Shown here piece by piece: positions 23,479 through 36,962 of a stretch of DNA of 64,000 bases. Each line of letters starts with the position of its first letter. Positions within the stretch are counted from its first letter, which is position 1. Source of the DNA: Aquilaria yunnanensis (lineage: Eukaryota; Streptophyta; Magnoliopsida; Malvales; Thymelaeaceae); the NCBI GenBank assembly GCA_039654915.1, contig CM077599.1, positions 27,527,501-27,591,500 on the forward strand, in the 5' to 3' direction. The position numbers were made by a program, and so were the translations under genes. A model generated the notes under the pieces. The model did no database searches, was not told the DNA's origin, and saw only the letters and a program-made list of their open reading frames with translations.

Positions 23479-26400
23479 TTAATCATCGTCATCGGTTATT
23501 AAAGCGAAGGAGAACGGTTTGAATTTGCAGCCATCACCATGGTAGAATTTATTTTGAAACTCTACCCAGTGAAGACGCAAGGCATGCAGGAAGGCGCTAA
23601 GTGTCTCCATCATGAGTAAAATGAAAGCTGTTGCAAAGGCAAAAACAGCTAATCCCACTAACCGAATTACAAGGTTGTCATACCTGTATCAAAGATATAT
23701 ACATATAATGTTTGGTGAAGGAAAGAAAAGGAAATAATAGGGGAAAAAAACTTACAAAACAGTATGAGTATGCTTTCTGCTTGAATATCAAGGCTCTAAC
23801 ATGAATAAAGGCCAAGTATGTAACTCGGAAGGGACAATGTTTTTCATGAGCATAGTTGAAAAACACATGGCAGTAAAAGATTTTCATATCCTCAATATGA
23901 GCTATTCATCAATCCAACTTGACAAATGTGTCACAGTTTTTCTTTTCTTTTCTTCTTCTTCTTTTGTTTGTTTGCATCATTAATGCCTATAGGCACTACA
24001 CTATACCTTGATTGCATCATTAAGGAAACAACAAGAGAAGACAACGAAGCTGAGAACACTCTCCTTATTAGAATGCATCACTGAGAAAAGAAAAGAGAAA
24101 GAAAGGAAAACTTTGACTTTTTATGCTCTCATTTGGATTCCCTCCAATTGGGTTAATGTAGAACACAAAATTCATGTAAATCACTCCAACTAGTTTGACA
24201 CCAAGGCTAACCTGATTGTTCAGAATTTTTCCTGCAAAGCAATCTCTCTTTTCTAGTAATATATCAGAAGTATAAAAAAAACTATCATTCGGTTGAATAC
24301 CTGAATTGAATTTGAAACACTAGATAACAGACCCCAACTAATTTAACGATAAAAAGGCTCAGCTGATTGATTGGCATTGTTAATCAAATTGATCTCTTGG
24401 CAATGGCATATTTGTACTGTTAACATTCTCACATATCTAAGATTGATATTTACAAACTATGATCCACTCATGTGTAAACCCGTGCTCAAATTCCAACTAT
24501 CCCCTCCCATCCTCCCCCAAACACCACAAAGATAAAAAGGGGGAACCATAAGAGCATGAGATATGAGATTGCTTTGTTTGGTTGTGAGGAGGTGAAATGT
24601 ACTGAATAAAGGAAATAGCATCACTTATTAATAAATGATGATAAATGGCACTGACCCCCATGCGAGCAGAAGCACCTTCTCATAGAAAACAGTCGACAGC
24701 TCAGAATGTGCCAAGCTGTAATATCGCCCAAACAATACCAACAAATACAAACAAAGAAAATATGCAGCGAATCAATCACTTAGCAAATCAGCAATAAAAA
24801 TTCTTGAATGCGAAGAGGGAGGGAAAAAAGCAGAATTACCTTAATGCCCAGAGACGAAGGTATGATGCTGTGTTTGAGACAGCACCCAGAACAAACTCTA
24901 TAGAGTGTATCATTTGGTGCACAAAGACCTCGCTAAAATTAAATTCCTCATGGTGTTGACGTGCAGAATCAGGTTCTCCATCAAGATCCACCTCAGAGTT
25001 GATAAGTATCCCATATGTACGACCTTGAAATCTCTACAATTGAGGAAGGAGAATAAAATACAAACATTTGCTCCAAAGCTTCCATAGAACTCCCTCAAAT
25101 GGAATCCAACAATTCAGTCCCTTTTACATAACCGTAGAGACAAATCTACATGAATCTTCACTAAATGGACTTTTTTCCAGAACATTGCAAGATATAAGAG
25201 ATTAAGTTGTATATTTTAAACAAGAAACTGAATAACATTCTGAAAATTAAAATGCATGCAATAACAAATCCATCAGTCTTAATTTGATAAAAGTCCAAAC
25301 CTAAAATCAAAACAAACAAAGCTGCTGTTTATTTATTTTTTAATTGTCTAAAACAGCCACCACAAATTGGGATTAAGGCTTGATCGATATTGGATTCCTT
25401 AAACATTGGACCAATATTTTAACACAAATAAATTATGCGACTGCCAATGAGGCTTTGCCTCAACGGTTAAGACTAAAGGCCCCAAGACCTCAAGGTATTA
25501 AGTTCAAGTATCACCTCAGCATGAGCATTCCATATATGAGTGTTGATGTTAGTATGCTAATTGCAGAAATGAATTTGAACCATCAGAAAAAGAAAAAGAA
25601 TAAAAGAGGAAATCATACAACTAACACTATTTAAGTTCCTTAAGTCAAAATTCAAGGGCATTAGGCATCACCTACACATGAGTTTTTTTCCTGGGATAAT
25701 ATCATGTGTGTGTGTGTGCACATGCGCAAGTCTTACAATGCCTGAAAGTTGAACCATTTAGAATCTAACAGAGATGATTTTAAAACCCTTTCGTTCACTA
25801 GCAACAATTCAGGTGTCAAGAAAAACATTCACTTGGCATAGGGACAGAAGTAGGCGATTAGATAAATGGATATGTATGGTCACCTCTAGAGCAATCGTTG
25901 AAACTTCAAATAAAATTTTGAAAGGATTAGTTTGAAACTTTAGATGCAAATTTTCTACTACAGTAAGTTGGCCACTTGCTTCTTCGAGGAAACATGGGCA
26001 AGAATATGATAAGCAAAACACTTGCCTCAGTGTGGAGCTTCTTCAAGATAAAAGTTTTAGGAAACAGCATCCATGGCACTGCAATCATTGCCAACAATAA
26101 CAGGACAATCTGCAAAAATACGCACAAAAGCAGCATTGTGGAGATTTCAAAATGAAGGAAATAATATTAGCATACAACAATTGCTGAAAGCAGAATAAAA
26201 CCTGCAAAGGTCTTTGTCCCCAGAACAACTCATTTTCACCAAGGTCATCTGTTGGACTCAAAAACATGTATATCATCACATGATAAAGATCCGCTTGGGA
26301 ACCAGTGCCCCACTTGATTATGATAAGAAGTGAAAGATACCCAAAAAGGCAGTTAAGGAAGATCATCTGAGGCACAAACTGATACCTAACAAGAAGAAAC

Positions 26401-29400
26401 CAAATCAGCCTTATTCTGGTTTGTTTCAACAGAAGTAAATAAGAAGACAGGAAGAGTGAAGCTGCTGCACCAATAGAAGTGGCCTCAAACAAGCACAAAC
26501 CTAATGTCCAGGGAGCTTCCAAAAAACCGCGCATTGAAATAACTTAATATAATTCCAAGGTTCATCTGAGTCACTCCAAGCAAAATAGACATTTTCATCT
26601 TAAGAGAATTCAGAAAAGGCAACTCAGAACGGCTTCCGCGCCAGCTGGGATCTACTCCAAATGGATATGGATCCCGATATTTGACTAAACCCACTGAATT
26701 TGCATCTCTAGCAAAAGGAAATAGAATATTGTAAAAGTTGAGCTTTACTTCAGGCAAAAGATAAGAAGAACAAAGCCTTAGATTTTGTTATGGACAGTAC
26801 AAAAGTTGAAGTTGTTTTATGAGCACAAATAAATAGTACACTACTTTTGCAATCCCGCGAACAGTGAGAGAACAAACAGAATAATAAGATGCCAAGGCTC
26901 CACGCACCCCCACATAAAAGGCAGAATTACTGGATTATCTTTTATAATTATGAAATTCAACACTTCATTAACTTTTAAAAAATTGAACCGGAGGTTTGCA
27001 ACTGCCCTCACTTTCTCTTGTTGAAGCCACACTCAAAATGAAAAGGGTCAACCAAAAAGAAAAAAGCATCCCCAATAGTGGGGGTGAAAGGGTTGTGTAG
27101 ATGAGCAAGTCATTAATGTAGGCATCTGATGGATGAGGGAGAAAATTACCAATATGATCTATGAGTTCAGGGATCAGTACTAATGAAACATACCTGCATG
27201 TATTATCTCTACACTTGTACGCAGAATCACCAAATATGTGAAAAGGAACAGAGAAAAATTCATTATATATAAGTCCACAATAAATAGAAAAGAGTGACAT
27301 CAAAAGCAGTACATAGCGCCCTCCAAAAAGCATTTCCATGAAGCTTCCAAGTTTCTGAAAATTAAAAAAAAAAAAATAGAATTTACCTTATGGTAGCCTG
27401 GAAAGGAAAATATCCTAGCTTAGTGAGCACAAAGAAGAGGAATTGTAAGCCAGAAGGCTAGATGAGTCAAAAAACAGGGTCTAATCCTAGATAATAAGAC
27501 TCTAACCAGGTGAACTTCCAATCAGTATTAGTTACACCATTGTTATGCTAACCCAATTTCATATCACCATACATCCAATAGTAACCCAACAAAATTGAAA
27601 GGCTAATTACTGTAGATAAAAATGAGAGTAATTTCAAACTGACTTTATACTCACATCCTTCATGGTGGACATGCTCAGAATGGGGCATAGGATAGACACA
27701 CACAGCAGTCATGATCATGTTATGCAGTCGTCAGTGAAATGATAAACCGCTTAAACTGATAACATTGACCCTTGATCAATGAAGTGTTCACATCCTTGAT
27801 ATGACTTACAATATATGGCTATTGATTCTCTATGAAGGTTACTTTGCAATCTTATGCTACATATATGATGTTAGACATACCATATTATCGGACAGTATTT
27901 TTACCTGATTACGGTACCTATTTTCCCGAGCTATCAGGACCAACGCTCCCAACAACAAGCATATTCCATGGCCCCAATCACCAAACATCACCGCAAAAAG
28001 AAATGGAAATGTAATTACAGTATAAACTGCAGGATTTGCCTCCTGGTACCTAGCAACACTGGCAAAAAAAATCTTGAGTAAGAACCTGCATCAATTCCAT
28101 AGGTGTAAAAAATTTTGCAGCTCCTTACACTAATAACTTCTGGGGTAAATCATTATTCATTTGACTAGCAACTTGCAGCATACAGAAAAGAGAACATAGC
28201 ACTTTTCTTCTCATCCTAATGTCAGAGTTCCCTCAATAAATGAAATCAATACCAACTTATGAATGATTCTAGCACGTATCGCAAACCATCCATATGTCAT
28301 CCAACAAATAAAACAAAGTGAAAGAGTCATATAGTCCTTTTCCCTCAGTAAATGTGCCCAGAAACCCCTCTAGTCTGCATTATGGAATGACCGTAAATGC
28401 TTTACTCAGTATATTACATGGGGAAAAAAGAATTATTTATCCACAGTAATAATTTAGTTAATCCCAAGCACAGACAGAATAAGAAAATTGAATGACCAGC
28501 AGCTAATGAGCAGCCTGTAACCCACCCGTATGCATCAACAATCTCCTGAAATGCATTTGTGAAACGATTGGTTCTGAAAAACGTGGGAGGAGATTCTATG
28601 GCATCCATAGCATGAAAAATTATACCAACTTGTGAATTGCTATCATAAGTGGCACGATGCAGTGCCTCCTGAATCTGTCAAAAAACAACAAAAAATTATC
28701 TCACTAGAACTATTTTTTTGTATGTTTCAAGTCAGAAAATATTAGGAAAAATGCAATGGAGGAAAAAAAATAGTTAAATTATTAGTAAATGGAAAAATAC
28801 CTGGGCTTTCGCAAATATAGGGCACCATCCTTCTCCCACAAGACATTTTTTAGTAACATCAAAATTAAGCATATTCAGAGTATCATATACTGCTTTCTCT
28901 CTTCTTACCTGGTCGAACAGCAATAATATCCACAACCAACACATATTAACACATTAATGGTCTGTATATTGGCATAATTAGATGCTGATAAAGCAATAAA
29001 CTTAAAACAAAATGTACTCGTTGATCTTACCATAGTCATCCACTTCGTTAGGTTGAACCCAATAGACGTCAAAGCTTTATTACGATGCCGAATCCCAGTA
29101 TCTAAAGTGACTTCCAAATCTGAAAGTCTGGCCAAAACCTGCAACAGAACTTGAAGTTTAACTTTTAACATACAGAATCTCATTTCAAAAAAAAACAAAA
29201 CAAAACAACAAAAATTATAAGGTGGTCCATTTCCAGTTATTAAGTTCACGGATATCTAGTAGCTTCATGTTGTGTTATAACTTCTCCACTTATTGTCAAC
29301 AGATTTAAGTTGGATGCTTTCATAAAGTATCAACTCACCAAATCTTGGTTAAGTTGTTTGTGGTGTTAGATCAATTCTATTTTTATTTTTTTTATTTTTT

Positions 29401-32127
29401 GTCAATATGATATAAACAATCCCTTTGCAAATTGTTTTGCTAGGTCTATAGGTTGGGGGTTACATTAAGTAGTAAAATCTAAACCTTGCTAGATTAAGGG
29501 ATTTCACAAGGCTTCATATGGGGGTAGGGACTCTCCACTAATTGTGAAATTACTCTCAAGTTTAATGTTTAAAAGAAGACATAAGAAGGATTCAACTTTA
29601 TAAATTGTTCTAAGCAACAAGAGATTTCAACTTCATTTGAGAAAATTAAAGGTACTATAGACTAACTGACTAACAGTGTTAAAACAAACACAACTGGTCG
29701 AAGTGCACAAATAAAAAGACTTGTGCTTCAAACTTTTAACTAATCCTTGCTATGAATCACTGAATTCCATTATGTGGCGTACTTACTTCTTGAGTTATCT
29801 GTCTCTGTTTTGTAATGTCTTCTGGAACAGGATAGCAATTTGATCCAAAAGCTTCGCAAATTTTTAAAATCTTTGTTCTTGCCTGCTCCCCCGAGAAAAA
29901 GACAACAAATACTGTTTTCTCAACCTGAAAAATTGAGCACCAAAGACTTCATGATTGTATTAAACAAATCAGCAGACCATTATAACCTAATGAAGTTAAA
30001 TACATGTATGCAGTGAAAAGAAGAAAACTGATGACAAGTCGTCTGCATTTAACACCTCAGGAAAATTACTAGAGCAATACATAACCATTAGTGATGGGTA
30101 AGAGGGAAAACCATTTCAGTTGATACTGGATCCATGATCTCTTCATCAGCTGGCGCCTGGTTAAACAGCATATTACCCCTTGTTGCACGGAACAACATTC
30201 TCTCAAATCTAAGAACTTTGGAACTACAAATGATACCACTGATGAATCTTAAACCAGATTGGCCAGATGATCCAGACCTCATTTCCTGAAAGTTTTAAAA
30301 GCATCACAACAAATCAAATCAAATAAACATTTCAGAAAACCCCAACTAAAACTAATCCAAAATTGGGGAGGAAAACTACCTGTTCCAACAATGATGCCGT
30401 GTCTGCATAATTATCATTAGAATGCACACCCTCGCTTAGTTCCCTGTCTTCTGCAACTGCATGACCATTGCTTGAACCCAGAAAACCACCTGCCTGGACT
30501 CTCCCCAGAAAACAGAATGGAGAAAGGCACACAAATAGAAAATCCTAATAAAGTCTGAAAATGAAAGGTTGACAATCTAAATCTACTGGATTAAAGTCCC
30601 AAGATGGACACTGTGAAATTTTACAGAGATAAGGCAGCCAAGGTCAAACCCAATCAGATGCATCACCACACAACATATGAAAAGGAAAACAAGATATTTC
30701 TTCTCATAGGAATGAAAAGAAATAAATAAATAGACTTCAAGTTGAACATAATTTACCCATGCAAGCTCAAATATGTAATATCTAACTGATTCTTATCCTA
30801 TGCATATAACTGAACACAAGCATACAGAGTAGGAGGTTCACCTTCTGCAACACCATCTTGAACTCCAGGAGCTCATTATATGAATGCCTAAGTTTTTCAC
30901 TATTAGAGTTCATTTCAATTAGTTCATGCTCATGCTCAGCAAGTTGAATCTGAAATAAAAGAAACAAAGCTGCCATTAATCTTCTAAAGGACCAAGCTCC
31001 CTCATATGTCAATAATCACTAAAGTTTAAAACCATAAAAATTGTGAAACCATCAAGGGAGCAAATAGACAGAATAAAGAAACAAAATAAACCTCTAGTTC
31101 CTCCAATTCAACATCAGGCTCCAGAACAGGGAGAGCTGAAGGGAGCAGGCCCGCTTTATTGATTTGATCCTTAAAAAAGCGAAGCTTTCTCGACATCTCC
31201 CCACAACGCTTTACCTGTTAAAAATCCCAGGAATTGAAGCAGGTAAAACATACAATGGTTAGAAACCACAATGCTCCTCTAAAAAAAATAAAGACAAAAG
31301 AGAACCAAAAAAGGCTAGAAATAAACCGAGATGAATTGCAGTCACTGTCATTCATGAACTAAAAGATATAAGTCATGGTTGAGGAAGACAAGGCACCTGG
31401 TTGACAAATGTTCGCTGAAAGGGGCTCTTATCAGCATTTAACTGCCCAGTGAAAAAAGTAGCGGTAGCCGTAAGTAGCATGATTAGTGAATGAAGGAGAG
31501 AGAGAGAGAGAGAACAAGGAACAGAATTCCTACTAACAAGCAAGACTCAACAAAAGGTTGGAGTAGCTGTAATTACAGTTGAATTTGCTTACTATTCAAC
31601 CAATCGACGAATCCAATTTTGCATCACGGAACAATAGCTCCTAAATCGAATAACGTTTATCTAAAAATTCTCCTTAGTTCTTGCTATTTAGAGACAAATT
31701 TTTTATATTGAATAAAGAACATGGAACAGCAGCCAACATGCAACTCCAAGTTACAAGACAGTAAGTCACACATATTCTACATAAACAATTAAGATCGCAT
31801 CTATATTAACTTCATATACTTTTTCGACATGAACGGCTACCACTCCGCTGACCAAAAAATTGGCTAGCTTAATACGAATTTCCGGTTCTCTCAATCCTAA
31901 TTTCCGGTTATGCAAATCTGAGAAACAAGATGTGATCAGAAGAAAGGAAGAACCGGATCCGAGTAGAGACTTACATCACGGAACTGAAGGAGGCCAAGGT
32001 CACCGAGATAGGAAATGGCGCGGTGAGCGGACTCGACGGGAATAATGAGTTGGACGAAGGTCATCTTCTCGGAGCGCATCAGATCCATGGGTGGCAGGTC
32101 GTCGATGAACTTGTCCATTCGCTCCAT
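23479..32127 (-). CDS. VHA-a1: V-type proton ATPase subunit a, VHA-a1 type, 822 aa, 18 exons
   Basis: Subunit a forms the two proton half-channels of the V-ATPase Vo sector; Arabidopsis VHA-a1 targets the pump to the trans-Golgi network/early endosome. Exons from the start: 31975-32127, 31397-31441, 31092-31214, 30842-30949, 30380-30493, 30112-30285, 29787-29924, 29031-29138, 28801-28908, 28526-28674, 27905-28058, 27194-27354, 26501-26707, 26202-26385, 26026-26109, 24840-25033, 24656-24715, 23479-23683. All phases match (2,469 nt). The N-terminus has [19 protein letters not shown]. The membrane half contains [28 protein letters not shown] and [15 protein letters not shown], where Arg at about residue 730 is the essential proton-channel arginine. 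The end is [15 protein letters not shown]. The N-terminus and the roughly 820-aa length fit VHA-a1 rather than VHA-a2/a3. Intron 15 begins with GC (GAG/GCAAGT). Confidence 0.93.
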
Positions 32128-32389
32128 TTTCCTTTCTCGGCAGAGAAGCGGAAAATGGAAAGGGAAACGGAGATTTCCTGTTGTGATCTGGGGAGTATTA
32201 TTATCTAGGGGAAGGGGAAAGGGAAAGCTTCTTCTTCTTCTTCAGATCTGATTCTACTTGTTTGCTTCCTTCTTTGGTTGGTTCCGGTTTTCTCATCACA
32301 ACCGTCGCAGGGACGGGAGCTTTCAGATCGAAAAATTCGTTTGCTTTTGAGGGGACACGAAATAAAAAGGAGTCTCGACGAATAAAAAT
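32128..32389 (-). promoter_or_regulatory. 5' leader and proximal promoter of the VHA-a gene
   Basis: This is the interval between the VHA-a start codon and the inserted MULE-like element. It includes a GAAGAAGAAG-type tract on the minus strand near 32229-32243, common in plant 5' UTRs. I cannot place a TATA box with confidence. Confidence 0.4.
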
Positions 32390-33159
32390 GGAAAAAATAA
32401 TGAATAAACCACTAACGTTTTGGACCCAGCTCGAATCGGCCACTAATGTTTTTTTTCTGTCAAATAAATTACTAACGTTATTAAAGTTAGCCAAATAAAC
32501 CACCAACGTTATTGAAATAGGCCAATTTACCCACTCAACTCTTGAAATATTACAAAACTTCATTATTAACTTTTTAAAATTAACTAAATAGGTCCACTTG
32601 GTTTAAAACAATTCAAATAGGCTACCTTTATCATTTATAAAATTCCATAACCACTTTCCACAATTACATTTTTTTGGCACAGTATTTTCATTGCTACTTC
32701 TAGCTCCTTCAAAATGTACCATTTCCGTTACCCAAGATAGAATGCCTTTAGCCTCACACTGCCACTTCCGAATGATGTCTTACTCATATTAGTATTTAAC
32801 ACAAGATTAAGGTACAATATAAGGCAGAGTAAAAGGACGAACATCGTTGTCACTATCAACAAGTTCAGGAAAATCTCAATTACTACTCACAAACGGAGTC
32901 CAAAGATTGACACCGGCTTAAAAAATGTGGTATAAAAGTCAGATTAATAAACTTTATAGGCGTTAGAGCAAAAGTATAAAATGTAGGGACTAAACTTGGT
33001 ATTTTATGCTAAGATTCCGTTAGACTTAACGGAAAAAGTTACGAGAGTGGCCAATTTGAGCCGATTCAAAAACATCAATGGTTTATTTGGCCCCAAAAAA
33101 ACCTTAGTGGGTGAATCGGCCAGCACAAAAACGTTAGTGGTTTATTCGTTATTTTTGCC
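32390..33159. mobile_element. MULE-like element with an exact 9-bp target duplication
   Basis: AATAAAAAT occurs directly at both edges (32381-32389 and 33160-33168). The left end GGAAAAAATAATGAATAAAC and the right end in reverse GGCAAAAATAACGAATAAAC form terminal inverted repeats. Both continue with CACTAACGTTTT and later 'tcggcc...' motifs for at least 150 bp. A 9-bp duplication and long inverted repeats indicate a Mutator-like non-autonomous element. It lies 263 bp upstream of the VHA-a start codon. Confidence 0.82.
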
Positions 33160-33168
33160 AATAAAAAT

Positions 33169-33893
33169 ATACTCCATTTACTTCCTTAAAAAAAAAAAAA
33201 CACTCCAATTGATACAAAAAGGATATTAGCATTTAGCAACACATTTTTTAGAAAAAAAAATAGAGAATTTTTTCATTAAAAATTCCCCTGATAAAAGAAC
33301 ATGAATTATAGTCTGAGAATCTGACTCGATTTTACTTAAATCCCAATAAAAATTCACTACTTCAACAACACACGGTAAATCATCATGTGTCCACTTTTGT
33401 AACACTTTTATAGAAATGTAACTTGTAATCTTAGTACTAGTACTTATTTATGGGGAGTTTGGCTCGCATCAAATCAATTAATTGGTCAAAAGGTTAAGTT
33501 GGTCAAAATAGAGATCTACCATAAGTTCTAAGGGAGGGCTTGAAGTTTGCTAAAATTACCAAGCTTGCCATTGTTCGTTAATACAATCCTTTACCTCAAG
33601 TTCCCACTTTTGCATTGACCAGCTGTTGAATATAGTGCAATGGTGAGAAGTAGTAATAATGATGTTCTCTCTCATTCCCCTTATTGAGTGGCCATTGTAG
33701 CTGGTTGCTAAGGCTCCCCAAAGTTAGATTTGACTATCGCATTAGACTCACAATCTTATCTAGCTCCTTGTCGTGACTGGTGTATCTTACCTCCGCTAGC
33801 GAGCTCTAGCCTCAGATCTAGTTATTTAAAGTCAGATCAACCATTAAGGAACTAGCCAAGCTAGCTTGTTGTCCCAACTCCCTATTAGCTCAC
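33169..33893. other. Intergenic, no gene seen
   Basis: AT-rich sequence between two transposable elements. No coding or repeat signature is strong enough to annotate. Confidence 0.4.
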
Positions 33894-33901
33894 TGACTAC
33901 C

Positions 33902-34932
33902 TAAGGGTGTAAACGGATAAGGTTTTTATCAAGCTACCCGAGCTCAAGCTCAACTCGAGCCTTATCAAGCTTAAGCCTAAGCTCGAGCCTATTTTCAAGC
34001 TCAGTACATAAGCGAGCCGAGCCTGAGCTTGGTTATACTTGGCCCCAATTCTTATAAGGCCTAATCGAGCCTTCACATATTATCAATCAATGCTCAATTC
34101 CTTGAGTCCATGAACAATAAAATGACCCTGTCCCTATCCAGCCCAAAAAGAAACCCCAGATCCTCCATGTCTAATTCCCGCCGCCGCCTACCTCACACCA
34201 CCTTGCCATGGCTGACCTCACCATTCCCGACCTGCCCTTAATGGCTCTGGCTCTACCTCAGCTCCAAACTTCGTTGCAACCTTACCCAACCTCACCATGG
34301 CCAACCTCACCTCAACCTCAACCTCAACCCACCTCGCTAGCCGACCTCGCCTTTACCTCAGTGGCTTAGCCAATATGCCATTGTCAACCTTGCCTCAACC
34401 TTGTCTAGCCTAGCTCGGACCTTGCCCTAATCTAGTTTCTGATATAGCCATATAGGCACCTTGGTAAGAGAAGCAAAACGGGTGGATTAGTGATAGAAAT
34501 AAGACCGAACAAAGCAATCTCTCATGAGTTAGATCTTCCGATCATAATTGCTGCGTCTGAGATCGACGTGATAGCTAACAAGTGACAATGGTGGCTCTTT
34601 TATAAATTTTACAAAATCAAGGTATAACAGTAAAAGATTATAAAGTTTGGCATAGACTTGTGTAGTTTTTCCCTTATCTGATTATCCATGTGAAAAATTA
34701 CACATTCAGTCCCCATCTTTCATCTGAGTCATAATTCTAGTACGAAAGATTCATATGTGCCATATGAGCCTAACGAGTCTCTGGGTTGAGTTCGTTCCAG
34801 CCTCAAGTCGAGCTCAAGCCTGAAAATTTGGGCTTGAGCAATTCAAGCTTGAGCCGGGGTAGTATTGTTTAGCTAAGGGGTAGAGCTCGAGCCTGATGGG
34901 CCCTAGCTCGACTTGACCCTCTTACACCCCTA
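33902..34932. mobile_element. hAT-like non-autonomous element, about 1 kb
   Basis: The left end TAAGGGTGTAAACGGATAAG and the right end TTACACCCCTA are terminal inverted repeats. Subterminal parts are dense in 'gagctcaagctc/gagcttgagc' motifs in both orientations. The flanks TGACTACC (33894-33901) and TGACTGCC (34933-34940) match at 7 of 8 bases, fitting a hAT 8-bp duplication. The middle (34150-34440) is a C-rich tract with repeated 'ctcacc/cctcaac' words. No transposase was found. Confidence 0.75.
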
Positions 34933-34940
34933 TGACTGCC

Positions 34941-36328
34941 ACCCAAGTAAATAGCAAATCTCTCATTTGCCTCTTCACATGATCTGGTTTGAAAGAAACG
35001 AGAGAGATAATATAAATGTCAATGACTTTGTCTTGACCAAATCCATTCAATGTTGCTTTGGTGAGCAACCTTCAACTCCAATAGTTGTTGTTTGATTCCA
35101 AAAGGAAAAAAAAGGGATTTTTTGCTACGGTCATTTTTTGGATTTTCAATTAATGGCATAAGCTAGTAAATAAGTCAAAACCTAATCACAGTTTAATATT
35201 CTAGTTTTGACCTGCCTTTGACTTGCCCAATAATGAGACCCTATTAATGGGGTTAAGGTCAAATAAGCAGAACCTTAAATTTTTTATGGTTTGGAACTTT
35301 ATATCCAAATTTGAAGGTTTTGAAGCTAGTGAGATGATTGTGAAGCATGCATCTTGCAATCGTGACTGTAAAATTTCTAATATGTATGTGAAAATAATAT
35401 AGATTTAATTGCATTTATACCTAATGTTTGGCCAATACATGGTGTTGTTTGGGATTATCCACTAGAGCATTATTCCAATTTATTTTTATGTATAATTTAC
35501 TCAAATTATATATCCATTCAAACTTATATTTTAAGAAATTGAGAAAAATACTTTAATTTTTTTTAATAAAGTGTGAGCATTTTTTATTAATTCTTTCTTT
35601 TTCAGGTTGGATAAGAAAAAGTGCATAATATAGAAAAAGATGAATTAGAATATTATTATTAAGACATACAAAGTATCATCTTTCAAATTATATCGATTTC
35701 AAATTAAAAAGCTAAAAAACAAAGCATTAAAAAAAGGAAATGAGTTAGGCCATTTTGCTAGTGTTTTTTTTTTTTAAGATCTTATAAACAGTCTTTCAAT
35801 GGCAACAATTTTCTACGTAAGCTTCAAATATTTTTCTATTAATAAATGAAACTCATACTGAAAAAAAAAAAAATCAACCAGTAAAAAAAATTTTAAATCA
35901 ATCGTGGCTAGTCTACTTACCTTTAAATTTTAGTCGAAATTAAAAACATCTTTAAAATTTTAAAATATATAATTTTGCTCTTTTTTTTAGAGTAACACTA
36001 TTAGTAAATGTTCAGTTAACATGAAAAGATTAATTTAACTGAAACATCATAGTAAATTTCAAACAATAAATATAAATTGCGTAATGACTATTTAACATAA
36101 CAATCTTTAGACATTTTTCAATTGTCATTTTTGTAAGTCAATTGTGTTAGAATGGTAAGAAATAGACATTATTTTTTGAAATAAAATGTTAAGCTAATAG
36201 TTTGTTATATTATATTTTTTACCAAACTCTGGAAGTATCATAACTCATAAGTCTTTTTTTTTTTCAAAATCATCTAGAATAATGGTATAGGATATAAGAT
36301 GGAGGTCCAAGTTCAGGTTCAGCTTTAA
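34941..36328. other. AT-rich intergenic left of the Helitron
   Basis: No gene or clear repeat is seen. It contains several A and T runs. The last base before the Helitron is an A, the expected left half of an A/T target site. Confidence 0.45.
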
Positions 36329-36360
36329 TCTCTACTCATCTATTAATAGATACGAAAGCA
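36329..36360 (+). other. Helitron 5' terminus
   Basis: A TC dinucleotide start followed by CTACTCATCTATTAATAGAT. The internal palindrome CTATTAATAG is a feature I associate with plant Helitron left ends. The preceding base is A. Confidence 0.6.
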
Positions 36361-36962
36361 GGATAATTAGCACAATGGTCTTTACACATTTTACATAATT
36401 TTAAAATAATTCATGGAGATGACATATGTTATTCTGAAATGTTAATATGCCAACACGTGGCGATTTCCTATATTACCCCTAAAATAATACACGTGTAAGC
36501 AGTGAATTGGCTGCCTTTTTTACTATAGCCTAAATACTTAAATTTGTCTATCCACGAGACTAACTATGAATTGGACACGTGGACATAATTCCCGTCAAGT
36601 TTGACTTTTCTTTTTTTTCACTTAACTATCCACAATTTTCTTTCGCCACTACCCACTAACTTATTAAAAGTGAGACATCGTGCAGAGACAGTTACTAATT
36701 CTGTGCAGTTACACACGCATTTATAGCCCATGATCCAGCACAAATTTAATTGTTTCATACACAACAAGTATAAATTCTATACATTTTACAGCTACACCTT
36801 TCTATGCATTTTCGTTCCCACTGGATTTCACTGCAACCAACATTCTCAGGCACATTCCTTATGGTTTCTGAAGCAGTGAGCAGCAGAACACTCTGGGCGT
36901 CATCATTTGTCCCTCAATATCATTCAATCAACAAGCTGTGACCAACAACCAAAGTTCAGATT

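Noticed and set aside
26085..26534. A 149-codon minus-strand frame treated as a gene of its own
   Set aside because: It contains VHA-a exons 14 and 15 plus intron read-through. It is part of the 18-exon gene.
31936..32251. Plus-strand frames over the VHA-a first exon
   Set aside because: They are antisense to the conserved N-terminal exon, with no features of their own.
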